A DNA stretch of 64,000 nt from Paenibacillus protaetiae. GTDB taxonomy: Bacteria > Bacillota > Bacilli > Paenibacillales > Paenibacillaceae. Below, in pieces: positions 30,187-39,386 of this stretch; position 1 is the first letter of the stretch; each line of letters begins with the position of its first letter. A program made the translations under genes and the position numbers. The notes below the pieces were generated by a model that was not told the origin of the DNA, did not search any database, and worked only from the letters and a program-made list of their open reading frames with translations. The stretch spans positions 248,001 to 312,000 of the forward strand of contig NZ_CP035492.1 in the NCBI RefSeq assembly GCF_004135365.1. The letters run 5' to 3'.

Positions 30187-31257
30187 GTGGGACGTTTCAC
30201 GAACAACCGGCTGTTTGTATGGCTCGTTTATTTGATATTGGGTTTACTGGCGATCTATTTGCTGCTGCTGGTCCGGCCGGTATTTGTACATATTTACGTG
30301 TTTCTGAAAGCCGTGCTTGCCCCTTTTCTTATTGCAATGGTCATATCCTATGTGCTCAACCCGATTGTATCCATGCTGCATGAACGGAAGGTCCCCCGCA
30401 CGATAGCGGTTTTACTTATTTATGCCGTGTTTATTTCGGCAGTCGTGGTTCTTATTGTGAATATGATTCCAATGTTCAGCGAACAGATGGAGCAGCTGAA
30501 CCATCATGTGCCGGAGCTGACGATGCGGGCCGAAAATTTGGTCACCGACATTAACAACAACTCGTTTTTGCCGGAAAGCGTGCGGGCGGGTTTCAACAAA
30601 GCGCTTGTGTCGGTAGAGAAGCAGGTGACCGAATCGCTGACCCGGTTCATTAACAATATCGGCAGCGTGCTGAACGTTGTCTTTATCGCGTTTATTATCC
30701 CGTTTCTGGCGTTTTATATCTTGAAAGATTTTGAAGTGTTCGAGCGGGCGGTCATTACGTATTTGCCCAAATCCCATCGGAACAATGTTGTCCGGATGGT
30801 GAAGGACATCGATGAGGCACTGGGCAGCTACATCCGCGGCCAGTTTATCGTCTGCGTCATTGTGGGCGTGCTGGCTTATATCGGCTACGAAATTATCGGC
30901 GTGCCTTATCCGCTGCTGCTGGCGGGCATCGTCATGGTGACGAACATTATACCGTACCTCGGCCCGTTTTTTGGCGCAGCTCCGGCTGTTATTGTCGCTT
31001 CAACCGTGTCGGTCAAAATGGTCGTATTTGTCGTCATCGTCAATACCGCCTGCCAAATTCTCGAAGGCAACGTTGTATCGCCTCAAGTGGTCGGAAGGAC
31101 GCTCCATATGCATCCGCTGTCGATTATTTTTGCTTTGCTGGTTGGGGGAGAGCTGGCCGGCATTGTCGGGATGATTATGGCGGTGCCGATTTTTGCCGCT
31201 TTGAAAGTGATCGTGCAGCATTTGTTTGCCTATTACGTGCGCCGAAAGACAATTTGA
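30187..31257 (+). CDS. AI-2E-family transporter (YrrI-like permease)
   Basis: 356 residues with about eight membrane segments and the family's long amphipathic region at 80-145 (IPMFSEQMEQLNHHVPELTMRAENLV). Conserved C-terminal VTNIIPYLGPFFGAAPAVIVA and VSPQVVGRTLHMHPLSII. Named after E. coli TqsA; other members are Na+/H+ antiporters or unknown, so transport of AI-2 is not implied. Gene position before alaS is as in B. subtilis. GTG 30187. Its stop codon is inside the alaS promoter -35 region. Confidence 0.85.
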   Translation: MGRFTNNRLFVWLVYLILGLLAIYLLLLVRPVFVHIYVFLKAVLAPFLIAMVISYVLNPIVSMLHERKVPRTIAVLLIYAVFISAVVVLIVNMIPMFSEQMEQLNHHVPELTMRAENLVTDINNNSFLPESVRAGFNKALVSVEKQVTESLTRFINNIGSVLNVVFIAFIIPFLAFYILKDFEVFERAVITYLPKSHRNNVVRMVKDIDEALGSYIRGQFIVCVIVGVLAYIGYEIIGVPYPLLLAGIVMVTNIIPYLGPFFGAAPAVIVASTVSVKMVVFVVIVNTACQILEGNVVSPQVVGRTLHMHPLSIIFALLVGGELAGIVGMIMAVPIFAALKVIVQHLFAYYVRRKTI

Positions 31258-31282
31258 CAATAAAAGGCGAAACGTCTATACT
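31254..31282 (+). promoter_or_regulatory. Sigma-A promoter of alaS
   Basis: TTGACA (31254-31259) and TATACT (31277-31282) with 17-base spacing. The -35 box overlaps the stop codon of the upstream permease gene. Confidence 0.88.
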
Positions 31283-31289
31283 ATACTCC

Positions 31290-31585
31290 AAGTATCTGCA
31301 TATCTATGATCATAAAACGATGATGAAATGGAGTAGGCTTTAGCCCGCCAACCAGAGAAAACGCCTCTTCGTTTGTGCCGCTTCCGCGGGGCAGACGTCG
31401 GCTGCAAAGGCGATGATGGCGAAGAAAAGCTGAATGCTGATTTCGGAGTGTGAATCAACCTCAACGGCCGGACCCGTTATCGTCCATTTAAGGAGATTGC
31501 TGCATCCGCTTCAGACGGGCAGCGATAACCAGGGTGGTACCGCGAAGCAAATTCGTCCCTGTCAATTTGACAGGGGCTTTTTTAG
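31290..31585 (+). promoter_or_regulatory. T-box riboswitch of alaS
   Basis: The T-box core AGGGTGGTACCGCG lies at 31531-31544 and the terminator GTCCCTGTC/GACAGGGGC plus T-run at about 31555-31584. A GCT (Ala) triplet at 31436-31438, within GAATGCTGA on the 3' side of stem I, is the likely specifier. It should allow alaS transcription when tRNA-Ala is uncharged. Confidence 0.92.
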
Positions 31586-31613
31586 TTTTACATAACAATT
31601 GGAGGGGTAACAG

Positions 31614-34247
31614 ATGAAAGCAAGTGAAATCCGCGCTAAATGGTTAGCGTTTTTTGAAAGCAAAGGGCATGCCATCGAGCCGAGCGCTTCGCTCGTGCCG
31701 CACAATGATCCGTCGCTGCTGTGGATCAACGCAGGCATGGCGCCGCTGAAGCCTTATTTTGACGGCCGCGTCATTCCGGACAATCCGCGTATTACGAACT
31801 CGCAGAAGTGCATTCGCACGAACGATATCGAGAACGTCGGCAAAACGCGCCGTCACCACACGTTTTTCGAAATGCTCGGCAACTTCTCCATCGGCGACTA
31901 CTTCAAAGAAGAAGTCATCACATGGGCATGGGAATTTCTGACGAGCCCGCAGTGGATCGGTTTCGATCCGGAGCGCTTGTCCGTTACGGTTTATCCGGAG
32001 GACGAAGAAGCGTTCAAATTCTGGAATGAGAAAATCGGCCTGCCGGAGTCGCGCATCTACAAGCTGCAGGAAAACTTCTGGGATATCGGCGAAGGCCCAT
32101 GCGGACCTTGCACCGAAATTTTTTACGACCGCGGCGACAAATACGGCGACCTGAACGATCCGGAATGCTGGCCGGGCGGGGAAAACGAGCGTTTCCTCGA
32201 AGTATGGAACCTGGTATTCTCGCAATTCAACCATAACAAGGACGGCAGCTACACGCCGCTTCCGAACAAAAACATTGATACCGGCGCAGGCCTGGAGCGT
32301 TTCGCTTCGATCCTGCAAGATGTGGATTCGAACTTTGACACGGATCTGTTCCAGCCGATCATCCAGCGCACCTGCGAAATTGCCGGCGTGAAGTATAACG
32401 ACAGCGAAGAACAAGACGTTGCGCTGAAAGTTATTGCCGACCATATCCGCACCGTTGTATTTGCGGTTGGCGACGGCGTGCTGCCTTCGAACGAAGGCCG
32501 CGGCTACATTATCCGCCGTCTGCTCCGCCGCGCGGTCCGTTACGGCAAAACGATCGGCATCGACCGTCCGTTCCTGTACGGCCTGACCGGCGTAGTCGGC
32601 GAGATCATGGGCGTTTATTATCCGGAAGTGGTGGCAAAAGCCGAATTTATCGAACGCGTCATCCGCACCGAAGAAGAACGTTTCCACGAAACGCTGTCCG
32701 ACGGCCTGGCAATGCTGTCCGATCTCGTTGCCAAAGCGAAGGAAGACGGCATTTCGGTAATCGGCGGCGAAGATGCGTTCCGCCTGTACGATACGTACGG
32801 CTTCCCGTTTGACCTGACGGAAGATTTTGCGGCCGAGAACGGCATGACGGTCGACAAAGACGGTTTTGATGAAGCGATGAATTCGCAACGAGAACGTGCC
32901 CGCGCAGCCCGCCAGGAATCCGGCGGCATGAAGGTGCAGGGCGGCCCGCTGGCCGATTTTACGGTTAAAAGCGAATTTGTTGGCTATAATGATCTGGTGG
33001 CTAATGCCCAAATTACGGCTATTGTGCATGATGACGTGTTCGTAGAAGAAGCGGGTGCAGGCAATGAAATTTATGTGCTGCTCGACCGCACGCCGTTTTA
33101 TGCCGAAAGCGGCGGCCAGATCGGCGACCGCGGCGTCATCGCAGGCGACGGTTTTACGATTGAAGTGCAGGACGTAACGAAAGCGCCGCACGGACAGCCG
33201 GTGCACCGCGCGATTGTGACGGGCGGCATTGCCCAAAACGGCGCTGCCGTTGAAGCGAAAGTCGACCGCTCGCTGCGTGCCGATACGGTGAAAAACCATA
33301 CGGCCACCCATTTGCTGCACAAAGCGTTAAAAGAAGTGCTGGGCGAGCATGTCAATCAGGCCGGTTCGCTTGTGGAGCCGGAACGGCTGCGTTTCGACTT
33401 CTCGCATTTCGGCAGCATTACGCCGGAAGAACTGGCCGATATCGAACACCGCGTAAACGAGCAAATTTGGCTCGGAACGCCGGTTGTTATCGAAAGCAAG
33501 CCGATTGCGGAAGCAAAAGCGATGGGCGCCATGGCGCTCTTCGGTGAAAAGTACGGCGACATCGTCCGCGTTGTTCAAGTTGGCACTTACAGCATTGAGC
33601 TTTGCGGCGGCTGCCATGTCGGGAACACATCCCAAATCGGGCTGTTTAAGCTTGTAAGCGAAAGCGGCATCGGCTCCGGCGTACGCCGGATTGAAGCGGT
33701 AACCGGACGCCATGCGTATGAATATTTGGAAAGCCAGTTCGACCTGCTGAAGCAAGCGGCTGCGCTCTTGAAATCGAGTAACAGCGATGTGCCGAAGCGG
33801 ATTGAAGCGTTGTTTGCCCAAACGAAAGAGCTGGGCCGCGAGAACGAATCGCTGCAGGCGAAGCTGAGCCGCATTGAAGCCGGATCGCTGGAAAGCGCGG
33901 CGAAGACGGTTGGCGGCGTAACGGTGCTTACGGCGAAAGTAAACGCGCCTTCGATGGACGCGCTGCGAGGTCTTGTCGACGAGCTGAAGCTGAAGCTGCC
34001 TTCGGCGGTAATTGTGCTTGGCGCTGTTCAAGAAGATAAAGTGAACCTTGTCGCTGCTGTATCGGCCGATCTGGTCAAAAAAGGCTTCCATGCCGGCAAG
34101 CTGGTGAAAGAAGCGGCTGCCGTATGCGGCGGCGGCGGCGGCGGACGCCCGGATATGGCTCAAGCAGGCGGCAAAGATGCGAACAAACTGGAAGAAGCGC
34201 TGAAACTTGCGGAAGAACTGGTTCTTACTCAATCAAATGTGATATGA
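31614..34247 (+). CDS. alaS: Alanyl-tRNA synthetase
   Basis: Charges tRNA-Ala and edits Ser/Gly mistakes. 877 residues. The class II core has [21 protein letters not shown]; the editing domain carries [11 protein letters not shown] (about 563) and CGGCHVG (about 665), the four zinc ligands; the C-terminal region has a coiled coil and a Gly-rich DHHA1 motif ([16 protein letters not shown]). ATG 31614 follows GGAGGGG. ireB, ruvX and the DUF1292 genes follow in the conserved order. Confidence 0.97.
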   Translation: MKASEIRAKWLAFFESKGHAIEPSASLVPHNDPSLLWINAGMAPLKPYFDGRVIPDNPRITNSQKCIRTNDIENVGKTRRHHTFFEMLGNFSIGDYFKEEVITWAWEFLTSPQWIGFDPERLSVTVYPEDEEAFKFWNEKIGLPESRIYKLQENFWDIGEGPCGPCTEIFYDRGDKYGDLNDPECWPGGENERFLEVWNLVFSQFNHNKDGSYTPLPNKNIDTGAGLERFASILQDVDSNFDTDLFQPIIQRTCEIAGVKYNDSEEQDVALKVIADHIRTVVFAVGDGVLPSNEGRGYIIRRLLRRAVRYGKTIGIDRPFLYGLTGVVGEIMGVYYPEVVAKAEFIERVIRTEEERFHETLSDGLAMLSDLVAKAKEDGISVIGGEDAFRLYDTYGFPFDLTEDFAAENGMTVDKDGFDEAMNSQRERARAARQESGGMKVQGGPLADFTVKSEFVGYNDLVANAQITAIVHDDVFVEEAGAGNEIYVLLDRTPFYAESGGQIGDRGVIAGDGFTIEVQDVTKAPHGQPVHRAIVTGGIAQNGAAVEAKVDRSLRADTVKNHTATHLLHKALKEVLGEHVNQAGSLVEPERLRFDFSHFGSITPEELADIEHRVNEQIWLGTPVVIESKPIAEAKAMGAMALFGEKYGDIVRVVQVGTYSIELCGGCHVGNTSQIGLFKLVSESGIGSGVRRIEAVTGRHAYEYLESQFDLLKQAAALLKSSNSDVPKRIEALFAQTKELGRENESLQAKLSRIEAGSLESAAKTVGGVTVLTAKVNAPSMDALRGLVDELKLKLPSAVIVLGAVQEDKVNLVAAVSADLVKKGFHAGKLVKEAAAVCGGGGGGRPDMAQAGGKDANKLEEALKLAEELVLTQSNVI

Positions 34248-34299
34248 TAGGAATTGTAAATCTCACCGAACTCCGGATTTGGAAAGCGAGGTGCTGGCG

Positions 34300-34563
34300 A
34301 TGAATTCAATGGACAAAACAATGAAATTTGACGTGAAGGCAGAAGATTTGGAAGCTTCTTCGCAAGATATTTTGCTCTCGGTGTACGAGGCGCTGCTGGA
34401 GAAGGAATATAATCCGATTAACCAGATCGTCGGCTATCTGCTGTCCGGTGACCCGGCTTACATTCCGCGGCACAACAACGCCAGAAGCTTGATTCGCAAA
34501 AAAGAACGCGATGAACTCATTGAAGAGCTGGTTCGGTTCTATTTGAACAGCAAGAAACAGTAA
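34300..34563 (+). CDS. ireB: IreB-family regulatory phosphoprotein
   Basis: 87-residue homologue of Enterococcus IreB and B. subtilis YrzL, a target of the PASTA kinase IreK/PrkC. Strongly conserved core [30 protein letters not shown]. The N-terminal Thr in MDKTMKFDV corresponds to the phosphorylated region. ATG 34300 follows GCGAGGTG; the reading frame is open further upstream, but without a ribosome site. ruvX starts 18 bases downstream. Confidence 0.92.
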   Translation: MNSMDKTMKFDVKAEDLEASSQDILLSVYEALLEKEYNPINQIVGYLLSGDPAYIPRHNNARSLIRKKERDELIEELVRFYLNSKKQ

Positions 34564-34581
34564 GGAGCAGGAGCCGAACGG

Positions 34582-34998
34582 ATGAGAACGATGGGTTTGG
34601 ATTATGGCGACCGCAACATTGGCGTAGCTGTCAGTGATGCGTTCGGCTGGACAGCACAAGGAACGGAAGTCGTTCAACGGCGCAGGGACGGCGGAGAATT
34701 CGACCGTATTGCGGAGCTGGTCAAAGAGCACGAAGTGTCTTCCATTGTAGTCGGATTACCGAAAAATATGAACGGCACAGTAGGACCTCGAGGCGAAATC
34801 AGCATCGCATTTGCCGAGCAGCTTAGGCAGAAGCTTGGTTTACCAGTTCACCTTTGGGATGAACGGTTGACGACGGTATCCGCGGAACGGACGCTACTCG
34901 AAGCGGATGTCAGCCGCAAGAAGCGGAAGCAGGTCATTGATAAGATGGCAGCGACGCTCATTTTGCAAAATTATCTCGATTCTAAAACGAAAAGGTGA
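34582..34998 (+). CDS. ruvX: Holliday junction resolvase-like YqgF/RuvX
   Basis: RNase H-fold nuclease (138 residues) implicated in 16S rRNA 5' processing (E. coli YqgF). Motifs [15 protein letters not shown] (metal-binding Asp), [10 protein letters not shown] and [15 protein letters not shown] are intact. ATG 34582 follows AAGGAGCAGG. The DUF1292 gene begins 8 bases after the stop. Confidence 0.94.
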   Translation: MRTMGLDYGDRNIGVAVSDAFGWTAQGTEVVQRRRDGGEFDRIAELVKEHEVSSIVVGLPKNMNGTVGPRGEISIAFAEQLRQKLGLPVHLWDERLTTVSAERTLLEADVSRKKRKQVIDKMAATLILQNYLDSKTKR

Positions 34999-35006
34999 GG
35001 GTTACG

Positions 35007-35300
35007 ATGGCTAATGACGAACTGCAATACGAAGAGCCGGAAATTATTTATATTCCGGATGAAGAAGGCAACGAAGAAGAATTCGAAGTCATCATGAAAT
35101 TCGAAGTTGATGGTTCCGATCAGAAATATATGATGGTTGTTCCGCTCGTTGGCGACAGCGACGAGGAAGACGAAGTGTATGCTTTCCGTTATGAAGAAGA
35201 CGGCGACGACCTGAAGCTTTATACCATTGAAGATGAAGAAGAATGGAATATGGTGGAAGAGACGTTCAACACGCTGCTTGGCGAGCTGGAGGAGAACTAA
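35007..35300 (+). CDS. DUF1292 protein (YrzB-like), first copy
   Basis: 97 residues, very acidic. Core of two beta strands and a helix: FEVIMKFEVDGSDQKYMMVVPL then DEVYAFRYEEDGDDLKLYTIEDEEEWNMVEETFNTLL. Conserved after ruvX in Bacillota, function unknown. ATG 35007 is 7 bases after GAGGG. Its stop overlaps the start of a second DUF1292 gene, a tandem duplication. Confidence 0.85.
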   Translation: MANDELQYEEPEIIYIPDEEGNEEEFEVIMKFEVDGSDQKYMMVVPLVGDSDEEDEVYAFRYEEDGDDLKLYTIEDEEEWNMVEETFNTLLGELEEN

Positions 35301-35599
35301 TGGCTGAAACGCCGGTTGTGCTCGAACGGCTTAAATCGAGGTTTGGCCCGTCGATTGAGCTGATGTCCGAGCAAGGGGAACAGATTTCCTTTGATATCAA
35401 GATGGAATTTCAGCTGGGCGGCACCGTTTACGTTGCTTTGCAAAATGCAGCGATGCGCAAGGAAGACGAAGTGGAATTGTTCCGCGTCACCGGCTCTGAA
35501 GATGAGCCGGAGCTTGAGACAATCGAGGATGACGAGGAATGGGAGCTTGCTTCGGAAGCTTACGACGATATGCTGTTTGCGGGCGACGAGACTCCTTAG
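35300..35599 (+). CDS. DUF1292 protein, second diverged copy
   Basis: 99 residues. Same fold pattern as its neighbour (ISFDIKMEFQLGGTVYVALQNA, then VELFRVTGS, then LETIEDDEEWELASEAYDDML), but only modest identity. The ATG at 35300 shares the last base of the upstream stop (TAATG) and follows GGAGGAG, so translation is coupled. B. subtilis has a single yrzB at this place. Function unknown. Confidence 0.8.
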   Translation: MAETPVVLERLKSRFGPSIELMSEQGEQISFDIKMEFQLGGTVYVALQNAAMRKEDEVELFRVTGSEDEPELETIEDDEEWELASEAYDDMLFAGDETP

Positions 35600-35677
35600 C
35601 GTCAGCGGCGGAAGCTTGCAGGGCGGCCGGCTCTCGAGCTTGCGTACGGACAATTCGACCTATACATTGATTGACTC

Positions 35678-35707
35678 GAAAAAGAGCGGCTTACACCGCT
35701 CTTTTTC
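35678..35707 (+). terminator. Terminator of the alaS-DUF1292 gene set
   Basis: GAAAAAGAGCGG pairs with CCGCTCTTTTTC, 12 bp. It is symmetric, with a T-run. Confidence 0.9.
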
Positions 35708-35773
35708 ATGATGTTTCAATAGGCAAGCCTGTTCAGTTCAATCCAATTTGATGCAGTTTAGGAGGAGCAACGT

Positions 35774-36862
35774 TTGGCGAAGTCAAACCAGCACGCGGAG
35801 GTTAAGCAAAGCCGCATTACGATGTGGGTTGTTTTAACGATTCTTGCCGTTCTCATCATTGGAGCCGGCAGCATTTTATTGTATGTATGGAACGGGCTGC
35901 GCCCCGCATCCGACGGTCCGGCCAAAACGGTCAAGATCGATTCCGGCATGTCGGCTTTTCGGGTATCGGATACATTGGAACAACAAGGCATTATTAAGAA
36001 TGCATTTTTATTTAAGTATTATTTGAAGGTGAAGCATGAAGGAAGCCATTTTCAAGCGGGCAGCTATGAGCTTCATCCGGGTATGACGAACAGCGAAATT
36101 ATTGCGAAGCTGAATGCGGGAGATACCATCCCCGAGGAGACGGTTCGCTTTACGATACCGGAAGGTTATACGGTTCTGCAGATTGCAGACAAGCTGGCAG
36201 CGGAAGGCATTGTCGATAAAGACAAATTTCTGAAGCTGGCGGACGAGAAGCGGGACTGGGGAGATGCGGAAGCTGTCCGCTCCATTCCGGATGACAGCAA
36301 CTTGCATCATCGTCTGGAGGGCTACTTATTCCCTGAAACGTACGAAATGAAAAAAGGAAGCACCGAAGAGGAAATCATTTCGCGTATGCTGCTGGAAACC
36401 GACCGCAAGCTGAATGAGCTGGGCGAAGACTGGCAGTCCGAGCTGGAAGCCCGCAAATTAACGCTGCATCAGCTCATGACCATCGCTTCTCTGATTGAAC
36501 GCGAGGTTGTAGTTGATCAGGAGCGGCCAATCGTAGCCAGCGTTATCTATAATCGGCTTGCCAAGCCGATGCCGCTGCAGATTGACGCTACGGTGCAATA
36601 TTTGCTGGATAAGCCAAAAGAGCGGCTGATGGAAAACGACCTGAAGGTCGACAGCCCGTACAATACGTACCAGGTAAAAAGCTTGCCGCCCGGCCCAATC
36701 GCCAGCCCAAGCATCGCTTCCATTGAAGCGGCTTTACATCCGGCACAAACGGATTATTATTATTACGTGACAATAAAAGACGGCTCACAAACTCATCTGT
36801 TCGCAAAAACGTATCAAGAGCATTTGAAAAATATTGATAAAAGCAACAAGACGGCCGGTTAA
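35774..36862 (+). CDS. mltG: Endolytic peptidoglycan transglycosylase MltG
   Basis: Cleaves nascent glycan strands in the membrane and so ends their elongation. 362 residues with one N-terminal membrane helix (residues 17-39), a LysM-like region, and the YceG catalytic domain: the catalytic Glu in IASLIEREVV (about 240), YNRLAKPMPLQIDATVQY, and YNTYQVKSLPPGPIASP. TTG 35774 follows TAGGAGGAGC. The U32 genes follow on the same strand within 14 and 15 bases, the B. subtilis order without yrrM. Confidence 0.94.
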   Translation: MAKSNQHAEVKQSRITMWVVLTILAVLIIGAGSILLYVWNGLRPASDGPAKTVKIDSGMSAFRVSDTLEQQGIIKNAFLFKYYLKVKHEGSHFQAGSYELHPGMTNSEIIAKLNAGDTIPEETVRFTIPEGYTVLQIADKLAAEGIVDKDKFLKLADEKRDWGDAEAVRSIPDDSNLHHRLEGYLFPETYEMKKGSTEEEIISRMLLETDRKLNELGEDWQSELEARKLTLHQLMTIASLIEREVVVDQERPIVASVIYNRLAKPMPLQIDATVQYLLDKPKERLMENDLKVDSPYNTYQVKSLPPGPIASPSIASIEAALHPAQTDYYYYVTIKDGSQTHLFAKTYQEHLKNIDKSNKTAG

Positions 36863-36875
36863 GGAGGAAATGAAT

Positions 36876-37808
36876 ATGGTAAAGAAGCCGGAGCTGCTTG
36901 CAACAGCTGCTTCTTTGGAAGAAATGAAAGTGCTGATTGCTGCCGGGGCGGATGCATTTGTCATCGGCGAATCCAAATTTGGCATGAGGCTGCCGGGGCA
37001 ATTTGATCTCCATGCGATCAAGGAAGCCGTTCAGCTTGCTAAGCCGGAAGGCGTCCGTATTTATGCGGCGGTTAACAACGTGATGGACAATAAAACGGTT
37101 GATGAGCTTCCCGCTTATATCAAGCAGCTGGCGGAAGCGGGTGTTGATGCGATCGTGTTTGGCGATCCGGCAGTACTGATGGCGGCTCGGGAACATGCGC
37201 CGGGCATGCCGCTGCACTGGAATGCCGAGATGACATCTACGAACTACTCCACCGCGAACTATTGGGGACGACGCGGCGCAACCCGCTTTGTAACGGCACG
37301 CGAGCTGAACATGGAACAAATTATCGATATCAAGCAGCATTGCGATCTTGAAGTTCAAGTGCAGGTGCACGGCATGACCAATATTTATCATTCGAAACGT
37401 TCGCTTGTCGGAAGTTATATGGACCATCAAGGCGGCCGGGATAAGCTGCCGGCGGCGAATTTGACCCCAGGGCTGTATTTGACTGAAGCAGAGCGCCCAG
37501 GCGAACGTTATCCGATTTATGAAGACGATAATGGAACTCATATGATGAGCTCCGATGATATATGCGTGCTGGATACGCTGCACGAGCTGCTGGAAATTGA
37601 AATAGACAGCCTGAAGATCGAAGGGCTGATGAAATCAACCGCATACAATGAGGTTGTCGTCAAAGCTTACCGGGCAGCTATTGATGCTTATTGCAGCGAC
37701 CCGGCAGGCTACCGGTTTCAAGAGGAATGGCTTGATGCCATTCGTGAGGTTCAGGATCCAAACCGCGAGCTGACGTACGGATTTTTCTTCAAAGAACAAG
37801 TGTATTAA
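36876..37808 (+). CDS. Peptidase U32-family protein (YrrN-like)
   Basis: 310 residues, TIM-barrel type U32 domain (LLATAASLEEMKVLIAAGADAFVIG; LDTLHELLEIEIDSLKIEGLMKSTAYNEVVVKAYR). It lacks the Cys-rich U32 signature seen in the next gene, so it may be a non-catalytic partner. U32 pairs act in 5-hydroxyuridine tRNA modification in E. coli and B. subtilis (TrhP1/P2-type), so peptidase activity is not assured. ATG 36876 is 8 bases after AAGGAGG. Confidence 0.88.
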   Translation: MVKKPELLATAASLEEMKVLIAAGADAFVIGESKFGMRLPGQFDLHAIKEAVQLAKPEGVRIYAAVNNVMDNKTVDELPAYIKQLAEAGVDAIVFGDPAVLMAAREHAPGMPLHWNAEMTSTNYSTANYWGRRGATRFVTARELNMEQIIDIKQHCDLEVQVQVHGMTNIYHSKRSLVGSYMDHQGGRDKLPAANLTPGLYLTEAERPGERYPIYEDDNGTHMMSSDDICVLDTLHELLEIEIDSLKIEGLMKSTAYNEVVVKAYRAAIDAYCSDPAGYRFQEEWLDAIREVQDPNRELTYGFFFKEQVY

Positions 37809-37823
37809 GGAGGAGCGGATGAC

Positions 37824-39080
37824 ATGACAACAGCAACTAGAGAAACATCCCGTTTGATCGGCAAACGGAACCGATTGGACAAGCCAGAGCTTCTTGCTCC
37901 TGCCGGCAACTTGGAGAAGCTGAAATTTGCGGTTCATTACGGGGCGGATGCCGTTTATATCGGCGGGCAAAAATACGGCCTTCGTTCGAATGCGGACAAT
38001 TTTACGTTTGAGGAAATGAAGGAAGGCGTACAATTCGCGAGCCGTTATGGCGCAAAAGTGTTTGTTGCCACAAACATTTTTGCCCATAACGAGGATATCG
38101 ACGGCATTGAAGAATATTTGCGTGCGCTTGAAGATGCCGGTATCGCCGCCATTATTGCCGCAGATCCAACCATCATCGAGATCGCTCAGCGCGTTGCGCC
38201 AAAGCTGGAAGTGCATCTGAGCACCCAGCAATCGACGCTGAACTGGCAGGCGGTTAAGTTCTGGAAGGAAGAAGGACTGCCGCGTGTCGTATTGGCCCGT
38301 GAAGCCAGTCTGGAAGAAATTTACCAAATCAAACAGCATGTCGATATCGAAATCGAAGCGTTTATCCACGGCGCGATGTGTTCGTCCTTTTCGGGGCGGT
38401 GCGTATTGTCCAACCATTTCACCGACCGCGATTCGAACCGGGGCGGCTGCTGCCAGTCGTGCCGCTGGAAATACGATCTGTTTGCCGATGAAACGGCTGT
38501 ATACGGCGAAGAAGCGGACCCATTTACGATGGGCTCCAAAGATTTATGCATGATCAACCATTTGCCTGAGCTGATTGATGTTGGTCTCGACAGCTTCAAA
38601 ATCGAAGGCCGGATGAAAAGCATCCATTACGTTGCCACTGTTGTGAATGTATACCGTCAGGCGATTGACGCTTATTTTGCCGATCCGGACCATTATGAGC
38701 TGAAGCCGGAATGGCTCGAGGAAATTCAAAAGGCTGCCAACCGGCCGCTCAATACCGGCTTTTTCTTTGATACGCCGGGAGCGGAAGACCATATTTACGG
38801 CCCGGAAGAAAAGGCGGTGCCGTATGATTTTGCCGGTATCGTACGCGAATACGATGAAAGCACGGGAATCGCAGTCATTGAGCAGCGAAACCATTTCAAG
38901 CCAGGCCAGCACGTCGAATTTGTTGGCCCTGGCGGCACGTTCTTCAAGCAAGTCATCAGCGAGATCCGCGATGAGCAGGACCAGCTGCTGGATGCGGCGC
39001 GGCACCCGCTGCAGCGTATCCGGATTAAAACGGACCAGCCGGTAAAACCGATGGATATGATGCGCAAAAAAATGAAATAA
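37824..39080 (+). CDS. Peptidase U32-family protein (YrrO-like)
   Basis: 418 residues. The U32 signature EAFIHGAMCSSFSGRCVLSN at about 175, with GGCCQSCRWKY supplying further cysteines, is complete; C-terminal beta domain after 330. Together with the preceding gene it matches B. subtilis YrrN-YrrO, reported for ho5U34 synthesis of tRNA. ATG 37824 follows AAGGAGG. In B. subtilis udk and greA follow, and both are absent here. Confidence 0.92.
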   Translation: MTTATRETSRLIGKRNRLDKPELLAPAGNLEKLKFAVHYGADAVYIGGQKYGLRSNADNFTFEEMKEGVQFASRYGAKVFVATNIFAHNEDIDGIEEYLRALEDAGIAAIIAADPTIIEIAQRVAPKLEVHLSTQQSTLNWQAVKFWKEEGLPRVVLAREASLEEIYQIKQHVDIEIEAFIHGAMCSSFSGRCVLSNHFTDRDSNRGGCCQSCRWKYDLFADETAVYGEEADPFTMGSKDLCMINHLPELIDVGLDSFKIEGRMKSIHYVATVVNVYRQAIDAYFADPDHYELKPEWLEEIQKAANRPLNTGFFFDTPGAEDHIYGPEEKAVPYDFAGIVREYDESTGIAVIEQRNHFKPGQHVEFVGPGGTFFKQVISEIRDEQDQLLDAARHPLQRIRIKTDQPVKPMDMMRKKMK

Positions 39081-39097
39081 CGATGCAGCAAGATGAG

Positions 39098-39172
39098 AAA
39101 GCCCGGATGATTGAAGAGGCTGTACCCTGTTTTGTAACGAAGGGTGCAGGCCTGTTCTTGTCCGGGTTTTTT
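39098..39172 (+). terminator. Terminator after the U32 pair
   Basis: AAAGCCCGGA pairs with TCCGGGTTTT across a longer loop that holds an inner GTACCCT/AGGGTGC hairpin; a run of T follows. Confidence 0.7.
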
Positions 39173-39386
39173 ATTTGCCTGATGCAGCTGAAAAGAAATC
39201 GTTCATTTTGTTCAAAAAAATTTTAAAACGCTTTCAAAAATTAGGGATTTGATCTTATGATTTAATGGCAGATGGCCGATATAGATAAGAGATATAAAGC
39301 CTGCAGCATTATTTAATAGGCCATGAGAACTACCGGCTTGCATGCCTGAGCAGCAATCCTAATTTATAAAGAAAGGGTGTCTTTCC

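Noticed and set aside
30187-31257. Calling the AI-2E permease a quorum-signal exporter
   Set aside because: Family name only. No luxS or other signal gene is near, and other members do different jobs.
31644-33320. 558-codon leftward frame opposite alaS
   Set aside because: Same type of antisense shadow. alaS is complete on the other strand.
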